From Thermomicrobiales bacterium (lineage in GTDB: Bacteria; Chloroflexota; Chloroflexia; Thermomicrobiales; UBA6265), in NCBI GenBank assembly GCA_025928015.1, contig JAICKJ010000003.1, forward strand, positions 1 to 36,560: a stretch of 36,560 nt of DNA, read 5' to 3'. Under the pieces are notes generated by a model. The model made no database searches, was not told where the DNA came from, and was given only the letters and a program-made list of their open reading frames with translations. Positions within the stretch are counted from its first letter, which is position 1, and every line of letters starts with the position of its first letter. Positions 1 through 6,350 of this stretch are shown here, piece after piece. A program made the position numbers and the translations under genes.

Positions 1-123
1 GAGATCGCCTACATCCGCTTCGCCTCCGTCTACCGCGAATTCGCCGATCTGGAGGATGTCCGGCGCGAGATGGAGGGCCTGGGCACCGTCCGCCGGACTG
101 CTGACCCGAACGCCGGCGCGTGA
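1..123 (+). CDS. nrdR: Transcriptional repressor NrdR, C-terminal fragment (5' end outside window)
   Basis: Only the last 40 codons are present, reading in frame from base 1 to a TGA at 121-123. The peptide opens EIAYIRFASVYREFADLEDV. The AYIRFASVYREF signature is the well-known end of the ATP-cone domain of NrdR, the zinc-ribbon/ATP-cone repressor of ribonucleotide reductase genes. The N-terminal zinc ribbon lies upstream of the window and cannot be checked. The stop codon overlaps the start of the next gene in a GTGA, so the two are probably co-transcribed and translationally coupled. Identity rests on the signature alone, but it is distinctive. Confidence 0.85.
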   Translation, partial: EIAYIRFASVYREFADLEDVRREMEGLGTVRRTADPNAGA

Positions 124-1283
124 GCCGGCGGCGTCAGCAGCGCTGGATCCTCCTCTCATCCTTCTTCGCCTTCGGCATCATGTTCGGCATCTGGCAGGTG
201 CTGCTGGAGGATTTGCGCCTCGCGCTTGGCCTCGCCACCGGGCCGCTCGGAATCGGCCTGACCCTCGGCTCGCTCTGTTCCTTCCCGTTGATGGTGTACT
301 CCGGCCGCGTGATCGGCCGCTGGGGCGCGCGATCCGTCGCCTTCTGGTCGAGCGTGCTGCTCGGCGGCTGCTTTCTCGTCCTCCCGTTCGTGCCCAAGTT
401 CGCCGTGCTCCTGATGCTGCTGGTCGTTTTCTTCGCCGCGTCCGCGATTTTCGACGTCGGCATCAACGCGGCGGCGATCGAGTATGAGCGGATTTGGGAA
501 ACGCGCTTTCTGCCCCAGCTCCACGGAAGCTTCTCAGGCGCGGCCGCCGTCGGGGCGCTCGCCGCCGGCGCGTTGCTCTCGGCGGGCGTACCGTTTCGCG
601 GTATTTACTGGATCGTGACCATCGTCTACGCGGGGCTGGCGTTCGCGCTGCTCCGCGCCGATTTCCCGGTTGCCGAGATTCAGACGCATGAAGGCGGCGC
701 CCGCCTCAACCTCTTCACCTGCCGGCCTTTGCTGGCGGTGGCGTTGCTCACCTGCGCGGCCTATTTCCTCGAAGGCGCGGTCGAGACCTGGGCGGTGATC
801 TACCTGCGCTCGTCGGTCGCGCTCCCGGCCTTCTTCGCCGCCGGCGCCGGCGCCGTCTTCTATGCAGCGATGCTGGCCGGGCGGTTGACGACGACGCTCG
901 TCGTGACGCGGCTCGGGCGGCTGCGTGTGGTGCAGATCGCCGGCGCATTCTCGCTGGCCGGGCTCGCGCTGGCGCTCGTCACGGCCCTGCCGGCGCTGAT
1001 CGTCGCCGGGTTCCTGCTCTGCGGGCTGGCCTTGGCGGCGGTGGCACCCATCACCTTCTCGCTGGCCGGCGACATCGTGCCCGGTCGCGCCGGCGATGCC
1101 AGCGCGGTGCTGACGACGATCGGCTACGCCGGTTTCCTGATCGGCCCGTCGATCCTCGGCGCCTTTGCGGAAGTGACCTCGCTGCGCCTGGCGCTGCTCG
1201 CCGCCGGGCTGGCCGGTGCGTTCATCTCGCTCCAGGCGACCCGGATTCGGGAACCGGTGGCGTCTGTCAGCGAGTGCACATGA
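120..1283 (+). CDS. MFS transporter, 12 predicted membrane helices
   Basis: This 387-residue, strongly hydrophobic protein fits the major facilitator superfamily in length and layout: two six-helix halves joined by a soluble stretch around residues 180-195. After the second helix there is a motif-A-like loop, GRVIGRWGAR. The first helix follows directly after an Arg-rich N-terminus (SRRRQQRW), with no signal peptide. The substrate cannot be told from the sequence; the overall look is that of the small sugar/drug efflux-type MFS proteins common in high-GC bacteria. The start is GTG at 120, overlapping the nrdR stop by four bases, which explains the lack of a clear ribosome binding site. It ends 47 bases before a copy of the dispersed repeat. 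Confidence 0.85.
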   Translation: MSRRRQQRWILLSSFFAFGIMFGIWQVLLEDLRLALGLATGPLGIGLTLGSLCSFPLMVYSGRVIGRWGARSVAFWSSVLLGGCFLVLPFVPKFAVLLMLLVVFFAASAIFDVGINAAAIEYERIWETRFLPQLHGSFSGAAAVGALAAGALLSAGVPFRGIYWIVTIVYAGLAFALLRADFPVAEIQTHEGGARLNLFTCRPLLAVALLTCAAYFLEGAVETWAVIYLRSSVALPAFFAAGAGAVFYAAMLAGRLTTTLVVTRLGRLRVVQIAGAFSLAGLALALVTALPALIVAGFLLCGLALAAVAPITFSLAGDIVPGRAGDASAVLTTIGYAGFLIGPSILGAFAEVTSLRLALLAAGLAGAFISLQATRIREPVASVSECT

Positions 1284-1329
1284 CTGCTTCCGGGACGACG
1301 CGCGACGGGTCTGGCAATTCCTCCACGCC

Positions 1330-1467
1330 TGTCATTCTGAGGCCCGCAAGCCGAAGAATCCGCCGGCGCAGCCGGTCCGCGGAGCGGACATCCTTGCCTC
1401 ATCGGACATATGTGGCCGGCGGGCAAGCGCTTCGCGCGGGGGATGCTTCCCGCTGGTCAGGATGACG
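1330..1467 (+). repeat. Dispersed inverted-repeat element, copy 1 (diverged)
   Basis: It begins TGTCATTCTGA and ends TCAGGATGACGG, so the ends are an imperfect inverted repeat. Inside it shares with the other copies GAAGAATC, a GCCGGTCCGC-GGAGCGGACAT hairpin, GTGGCC and TTCGCGCGGGG. It lies between convergent genes (MFS and trxA). It has no coding capacity of its own. It is the most diverged of the four full copies in the window. Confidence 0.75.
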
Positions 1468-1511
1468 GACGTGGGGATTTGCAGGAGCGAAGAGATCTGA
1501 TTCTGAACACA

Positions 1512-1544
1512 AACCGGCCCCGGTCGCAAAGTCCGGGGCCGGTT
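1512..1544 (-). terminator. Rho-independent-type hairpin downstream of trxA
   Basis: A perfect 12-bp stem (AACCGGCCCCGG paired with CCGGGGCCGGTT) encloses a 9-base loop. It lies 24 bases beyond the trxA stop. Read on the minus strand it is followed by a modest T-rich tail (TTTGTG); on the plus strand by TTGTTGTG. It could act in both directions, since the plus-strand genes upstream converge on it. Confidence 0.75.
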
Positions 1545-1568
1545 GTTGTGCGTCTGAGCGACCGCGCC

Positions 1569-1895
1569 CTAGCTCATGTGGGGCGTGAGGCGGTCGAGGA
1601 TTTGAGCCTTCGGCATGGCGCCGATGATCTTGTCAACCGGCTTGCCATCCTTGTAGACGATCATGGTCGGGATATTGAAGACGCCGAGCTGCGAGGCGTA
1701 CTGCTGGTTCTCGTCAACGTTGACCTTGACGATCTTGACCCGCGCCTGCTCCTCATCGGCGATCTCCGCGAGCACCGGGCCGACCATGCGGCAGGGACCG
1801 CACCACGGCGCCCAGAAATCGACCAGGACGGGCTTGTCGGCCTTGACAACCTCCTGGTCAAATGTGGAATCGGTAACTTCAACTGGCTTGGACAT
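1569..1895 (-). CDS. trxA: Thioredoxin
   Basis: This 108-residue classical thioredoxin reduces protein disulfides in the cytoplasm at the expense of NADPH via thioredoxin reductase. The active site WCGPC falls at the canonical place (Cys32 and Cys35), Asp26 is the buried proton-transfer residue, and the cis-proline loop IPT follows near residue 77. The length matches the family exactly and there is no signal peptide. The start is supported by GGAGGA eight bases upstream of the ATG. No reductase gene is adjacent; the gene appears monocistronic and ends in a strong hairpin at 1512-1544. It is divergent from the glycosyltransferase gene. Confidence 0.96.
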   Translation of the reverse strand: MSKPVEVTDSTFDQEVVKADKPVLVDFWAPWCGPCRMVGPVLAEIADEEQARVKIVKVNVDENQQYASQLGVFNIPTMIVYKDGKPVDKIIGAMPKAQILDRLTPHMS

Positions 1896-2002
1896 GCTTC
1901 CTCCGGCATAGGTTCCCTCATGGAACCCTACTTCCCATATGATAGCATAGGCGTCCAGCCTTCCACAGCAGGGAAGGCGGCGCCGGCATTGCGGGTGCCT
2001 CC

Positions 2003-2008
2003 TATACT
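2003..2008 (+). promoter_or_regulatory. Possible -10 element of a near-leaderless promoter
   Basis: TATACT stands ten bases before the glycosyltransferase ATG at 2019. If it is a -10 box, transcription would begin at or next to the start codon, giving a leaderless or almost leaderless mRNA. This would explain the missing Shine-Dalgarno sequence. No convincing -35 hexamer is visible, so the call is tentative. Confidence 0.35.
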
Positions 2009-2018
2009 ATGCGCTGCG

Positions 2019-3188
2019 ATGACGACCGGCAATGCTTCCGCATCCCGATCCGCAGAGCGCCTCCGGGTCGCGCTCGACACCAGTTTCCTGCAGCTTCCGC
2101 CCTCCGGCATCGGCTCCTACGTCGCCGGCTTCGGCGAGGCGCTGCGCCAACACGCGGACGAGATCGAGCTGGTGCCTGTCGTGCCCGACTGGACCGATCG
2201 TGGCGGATCGATTCCAGTCCTCGACCGGCTGCGCGACGACCCGCGTAGCCGCCGCTTCTGGTGGGACACGGTTGACGTGGCCCTCGCCGCCCGGAAGGCA
2301 CGACCCGCGCTGCTCCATCTGCCCCAGTTCAGCGCGCCGCTGTGGACTCCGTGCCCGCTGGTGGTGACGGTCCACGACGCGATCCCGCTGCTGCTCGATG
2401 AGTACCGCGCCTCCCGCGCCATGCGCACGAATGTGGCGATCATGCGTCGCACCGTCCGCCGGGCGCGGGCGATCATCGCGCCGTCGCACGCCGCCGCCAC
2501 CGACATCGCCGCCGCGTTGAGCTATCCAATGGAACGCATCCATGTCGTGCCGATGGCCGCGTCAGCGAACCTGGCGCCCGCCACCGACAGAGCGGCCCTC
2601 GCCGGGCGATTGCGCGACAGGTTCGGCATCACCGAAGACTATGTGCTCAATTTCGGCGGCTTCGACCGGCGCAAGAACGTGCCGCTGCTCGTGCGCGCCT
2701 TCGCCCGCGCCTTGCCGCAGTTCGGCCGGCCGGTCACGCTGGTCATTGGTGGCGCCCCGCACAGCGCCAACCCGGCGATGTTTCCGCCGGTCGCGCCGGT
2801 GGCGGAATCGCTCGGGATCAGCGACCGCGTGATGCTCTCTGGCCGGGTCAGCGACGAGGAGCGCCGCTGGCTCTATCAGGGCGCGGCCGCCTGTGTGGTC
2901 CCGTCGCTCTATGAAGGTTTCGGCCTGCCTGCGCTGGAGGCGATGTCATGCGGCGTCCCGGTGATCGCCGCCAACGTCACGAGTCTGCCCGAGGTCGTCG
3001 GCGATGCCGGTCTCCTGGTCGAGCCGACCGAAGACGCCCTCGCTGGGGCGCTGGCGCGCCTGTTGAACGACGCGGACCTGCAGCGACGACTGATCGACGC
3101 CGGTTTGGAACGCGCCGAATGCTTCAGTTGGGAACGGACGGCGCGTGAGACGATCGCCGTCTACCGCGAAGCAATCCCCATTCGGTAG
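2019..3188 (+). CDS. Glycosyltransferase family 4 (GT-B fold)
   Basis: This 389-residue GT4-type enzyme transfers a sugar from a nucleotide-sugar donor to a lipid-linked, polysaccharide or small-molecule acceptor that cannot be identified here. The N-terminal Rossmann half starts LRVALDTSFL and carries a Gly-rich acceptor loop (SGIGSYV). The domain linker includes APSHAAATDIA. The C-terminal half shows the donor-binding NFGGFDRRKN strand and the EX7E motif at Glu299 and Glu307 (EGFGLPALE). It ends in the usual SWERTARETIAVYREA helix. The reading frame stays open upstream to 1410, but that part covers the divergent trxA gene and the intergenic DNA, so ATG 2019 is preferred. There is no Shine-Dalgarno sequence; a TATACT box ten bases upstream suggests leaderless translation. 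Confidence 0.88.
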   Translation: MTTGNASASRSAERLRVALDTSFLQLPPSGIGSYVAGFGEALRQHADEIELVPVVPDWTDRGGSIPVLDRLRDDPRSRRFWWDTVDVALAARKARPALLHLPQFSAPLWTPCPLVVTVHDAIPLLLDEYRASRAMRTNVAIMRRTVRRARAIIAPSHAAATDIAAALSYPMERIHVVPMAASANLAPATDRAALAGRLRDRFGITEDYVLNFGGFDRRKNVPLLVRAFARALPQFGRPVTLVIGGAPHSANPAMFPPVAPVAESLGISDRVMLSGRVSDEERRWLYQGAAACVVPSLYEGFGLPALEAMSCGVPVIAANVTSLPEVVGDAGLLVEPTEDALAGALARLLNDADLQRRLIDAGLERAECFSWERTARETIAVYREAIPIR

Positions 3189-3268
3189 CGGCGGGACCTG
3201 TGCCCGCCGAGGTTAAAGGGGCCGGAGGCCCCCTCAACCGGGAGCCCGCAGGTGGCCCTCCCCTGCGG
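3189..3268. terminator. Cluster of three hairpins between convergent genes
   Basis: Three consecutive hairpins fill the gap. The first is CGGCGGG/CCCGCCG at 3189-3209, starting right after the glycosyltransferase stop. The second is GGTT-GGGGCC/GGCCCC-AACC at 3211-3239. The third is CCGCAGG/CCTGCGG at 3246-3268. None has a clear U-tract, so efficiency as intrinsic terminators is uncertain. Their position between converging genes fits bidirectional termination. Confidence 0.5.
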
Positions 3269-3282
3269 CAATTGCGGCTGCG

Positions 3283-4362
3283 CTATCCTCCGACTGGTTG
3301 GCATCCATTGTAGAAGAAGAGCTGAAGCTCGACTTCGCCTGTCGGAGTATCGCCCGGGAGGGCAATGGCCTCCTGACCAGCGTTCGCAAAGATCTGCGAA
3401 TAGTCGTTCTTCAGGATCTGATTGATCGCCTTGGAGAGCGTTGAGCCCGTCGAAACGTCGGGCGACTTTGAGGACGTGAGGACGAAGCCGACCTTGCAGC
3501 CTTGACCATCGATGTACTTCTTGAGCACGCCATCGAGTTGCTTGCGCGCATCCGCAACCGCGCCGGAATCACCCGAGTTGACTCCGTCGAGATCGACACG
3601 AATCGTCTCCGTCACCGAGTTCGGATTCAGCGAATTCGCCTGCGCCTGTTGCGCCAGCACGGTCGAGGTCGCCTGGATCGAGACGACGCCGTTCTGGTTC
3701 GCGGCGGAAGTTGACTGGACCGAGTTGAGCTGCGCCTGCGCGGCGGCGAGTTGTTGTTGCGTCAGCGTCGCCTGGGCGCTCAAGGTCGCCTGGGCGTTTG
3801 CGCCGGAGTTGGCTTGCTGGGTCGCGATCGCGTTCTGCTGCAATTGTTGCTGCGCCACCTGGGTCGAAAGGGCCTCCGCCGTCGCCAGCCGCGCGTTCAG
3901 GTCCTGGTTCGACTGCTGCGACTGCGCTTGTTGCGTCGCGTAGGCGGAGAGCGTCGCTTGCGATGAAAGCGCCTCCTGCGTCGAGAGCGCGTCGGCGGTC
4001 GCCCGCTGGTCACTCGTCATCGCGGCGCGGGTCTGCTCGGCCTGCGCCGCCTGGGTCGCGTTGTTCTGATAGATCGCCAGCTCGGTCTGCTGTGCCTCGG
4101 CGGTCTGCGCCTGCGCGAGCTGTTGTTGCTGCGCAGCGGTCAGCGTCGCCTGGTTGTTGGCCTGCGCGACCTGGAACTGCGCCTGCGCGGTCGCAAGCTG
4201 GTTCGGCGTCGCGGTCGGGGTCGGCGTCGGCGGCTCCTTGCCGACCGTGTTGGCGGCGAAGAAGAGCATCGCGAGCCCGAGCAGCAGGTCGGCGAACAGC
4301 CACCCGCCGAGGGTGATCATGTCGCGCTGCTTGCGCGCCCGCCGGTGTTTGAGCGGAAACAT
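3283..4362 (-). CDS. MotB/TolR-like single-span membrane protein with Ala/Gln-rich coiled coil and possible OmpA-like end
   Basis: The protein has 359 residues. A basic N-terminus (HRRARKQR) precedes one membrane helix at about 16-39, GWLFADLLLGLAMLFFAA, which carries a buried Asp25. That layout (A-D in the first third, F-F near the end) resembles the ion-conducting helix of MotB/TolR/ExbD proteins. A Pro/Thr linker (44-53) leads into about 190 residues of Ala/Gln-rich, low-complexity helix, probably a long coiled coil outside the membrane. The last 110 residues form a mixed alpha/beta domain with two cysteines (DGQGCKVG and FYNGCQ), possibly a diverged OmpA-like domain; that assignment is weak. 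The start is supported by GGAG upstream. It follows the long coiled-tail gene by 50 bases on the same strand, so the two likely form an operon and a complex. Function is not known. Confidence 0.72.
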   Translation of the reverse strand: MFPLKHRRARKQRDMITLGGWLFADLLLGLAMLFFAANTVGKEPPTPTPTATPNQLATAQAQFQVAQANNQATLTAAQQQQLAQAQTAEAQQTELAIYQNNATQAAQAEQTRAAMTSDQRATADALSTQEALSSQATLSAYATQQAQSQQSNQDLNARLATAEALSTQVAQQQLQQNAIATQQANSGANAQATLSAQATLTQQQLAAAQAQLNSVQSTSAANQNGVVSIQATSTVLAQQAQANSLNPNSVTETIRVDLDGVNSGDSGAVADARKQLDGVLKKYIDGQGCKVGFVLTSSKSPDVSTGSTLSKAINQILKNDYSQIFANAGQEAIALPGDTPTGEVELQLFFYNGCQPVGG

Positions 4363-4412
4363 CGACTACTCCTGCGGGAACCAGAATGCGGGGTGGATAT
4401 GGGTCAGGATGG

Positions 4413-6119
4413 TCACGAACGGGGCGTGCGGGACCAGAATCCGGGCGAACCCGGCGCGCGCTCCGGCTCGTCGGTCTCGTCGCTGGCGACAACGGTGCCG
4501 CCGCGGCTCAGCTCTTGCCGGGTGGCCGTGCCGCGCAGCGCGTTGGCGAAGGCTTGCTGGAGCGCCTCGGTCGATGGCACCTGCTGGCTCAAGCGGGAGA
4601 GCGAGTTGGCGAGACCATCGAGTCGCTGCATGAGGTGGGTCAAGTCCTGGCTGACCTCGCGTTGGCGTTGCGCAGTCGTCATGCCGACCGCGCCCAGCTC
4701 CTTCGTCACGGTGGAGATGTCCCGCGCGATTTCGGCCTGCTGGTTGAGCAGATTGTTCAGCGCGGTGCCCTGTTGCGCCGACTGCTGGCCGATGCGGTCG
4801 AACTCGTCCCGGAAGCGGCCGAAGACCGCGCCGATGTCGTTCAGCGTCCGCGCCGTCGCTTGCGCGCTCGACGTGTTGGTGCGCAGCGCCTCGGCCAGGC
4901 GAGAGTTCGCCTCGGTGCCGGTGGACATGGCGGATTCGACCCGGCTCTGGCTCTCGGCAATCGCGTTGGCGATCGCGCTGATGCCCCGCACCGCCTCCGA
5001 TGCCGTCCGGCCCGCCTGCGCGGCCGTTTCGGCGCCGCTGAGCGCCTTGTCGGACGCATCGGCCAGGCTGACCGCCGCTGCGGCGAGTTGCCGCGTCGCC
5101 GATTGGTCGCTCTGGATCGAGGAGGAGGTCAGCCGCTCCAGGTTGCCCACGGCCGTGAGCAGGCTGCGCTGCTGCTCGCTGGACGCGCCGATCTCGGAGG
5201 TGAGGTCTTCGAGCGTTGTCTCCAGGCTGGTCGACACCTGGCGCAGATCGACGAGCAATCGGTGCATCTCGTCCGCGCCGGCGCGCATGCCGCTGGCGAA
5301 CATGCCGAAGTCGGCGAACTCCTTGTCCCGCCGCGAGGCGAGCGATTCGAGCCGGTCGTGCTCGACCTGCAATTGTGTCAACAGCTCCTGACTGGACCGC
5401 TCGAACCGGTCCGCCAGCCGTTCGACGCTCTCCGTCAGCCGGGCCGGGCGGGAGGAGCGGTCGGAGGCGAGCGCGACGGTCGCTTCGGCCAGAATGTTCT
5501 CCAGGTCGGTCTGAACGGAGCTGGCCGTCGAGGCGATCACGTCCTCCTGGCCCTCGCGCCGGCCGTGGGCGTAGATCGTGAGCAGGATGATCGCCAGGAT
5601 GATCGCGGCGTCGATGAGGGCGACGGTCGAGAAGGAGGGCGCGAAACGGGACGCCTCGCCGCCAAAACCCCGCTGCCAGAGCAGCAGGAATGGCTGCGCC
5701 GACTGGTCGGGATGCCTGTCGATGAACCGGCGGTAGGCGGCGGACGCCTCGGCGAGCGCCGCCCAGGTCAGCAGGATCGGAAAGAGGACGAGGATATTCC
5801 GGAGCCGGTCGGCCATCTCGATCGACGCCGGCGCGTAGCCGCCCTCGCGGCGGACCGCGTAGGCTATCGCCAGCCGCTCGGTGTTGAACGCTTGCCGCAG
5901 ATCGACGTCGGTCCAACGCTGCCGGCCGCGTTCGCTCCCGAGCGACTCGGCCAAGTCGCGCAGCCGGCCGGCCGCGCGGGGATCGACCTCGCCCATCGAC
6001 GCGGCCATGCCCTGGAGGTCGCTGATCAAGCCAGCTTGCGCCGAGCGCCGGCCCGCCGTCCGATTCGGAACGCTGCCCGGAAAGACCAGCGTATCGGCGG
6101 AGGAGCTGAACTCATTCAT
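4413..6119 (-). CDS. Two-helix membrane protein with very long cytoplasmic coiled tail
   Basis: The protein has 568 residues and belongs to no family I recognise with confidence. A soluble helical N-terminus (1-105) is followed by two membrane helices at about 108-128 (NILVLFPILLTWAALAEAS) and 163-185 (STVALIDAAIILAIILLTIY). By the positive-inside rule (AHGRRE after helix 2) both ends are cytoplasmic. Residues 195-540 are almost unbroken helix rich in Ala, Ser, Gln, Glu and Leu, with heptad-like spacing, resembling the tails of chemoreceptors or of ZorA. A MotA/TolQ fold would need one or two more helices, which I do not see. ATG 6119 was chosen because the open frame above it runs into the divergent kinase-like gene. 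No Shine-Dalgarno sequence is visible. It lies upstream of the MotB-like gene. Confidence 0.72.
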   Translation of the reverse strand: MNEFSSSADTLVFPGSVPNRTAGRRSAQAGLISDLQGMAASMGEVDPRAAGRLRDLAESLGSERGRQRWTDVDLRQAFNTERLAIAYAVRREGGYAPASIEMADRLRNILVLFPILLTWAALAEASAAYRRFIDRHPDQSAQPFLLLWQRGFGGEASRFAPSFSTVALIDAAIILAIILLTIYAHGRREGQEDVIASTASSVQTDLENILAEATVALASDRSSRPARLTESVERLADRFERSSQELLTQLQVEHDRLESLASRRDKEFADFGMFASGMRAGADEMHRLLVDLRQVSTSLETTLEDLTSEIGASSEQQRSLLTAVGNLERLTSSSIQSDQSATRQLAAAAVSLADASDKALSGAETAAQAGRTASEAVRGISAIANAIAESQSRVESAMSTGTEANSRLAEALRTNTSSAQATARTLNDIGAVFGRFRDEFDRIGQQSAQQGTALNNLLNQQAEIARDISTVTKELGAVGMTTAQRQREVSQDLTHLMQRLDGLANSLSRLSQQVPSTEALQQAFANALRGTATRQELSRGGTVVASDETDEPERAPGSPGFWSRTPRS

Positions 6120-6350
6120 GGTCGTGCGAGAATCGACTGGTCGGGTATCCCGCTCGTCAGTGGGGGTTGCGCGTTTGGATCGGAGCTGCAAAGGGCCCGT
6201 ACCTTTCTGACACCTGGCGTCCGCGGGATGGGCCGGGTTGCTCGCGGGTCCGTTACAATGCCTCGTATGTTTGATCCACTCTACCACTCTCCCGCAACCA
6301 GCAGATGGCCCAGCCGCTGGTCCCTCCCCGCCAGAGGTATAGAGTAACGC

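Noticed and set aside
1410-2018. N-terminal extension of the glycosyltransferase frame
   Set aside because: It would run across trxA and a repeat, and the translation bears no relation to GT4 enzymes.
4386-6347. 653-codon plus-strand frame opposite the coiled-tail gene
   Set aside because: Arg/Gly-rich translation with no fold; the minus-strand frame has clear membrane helices and coiled coil.
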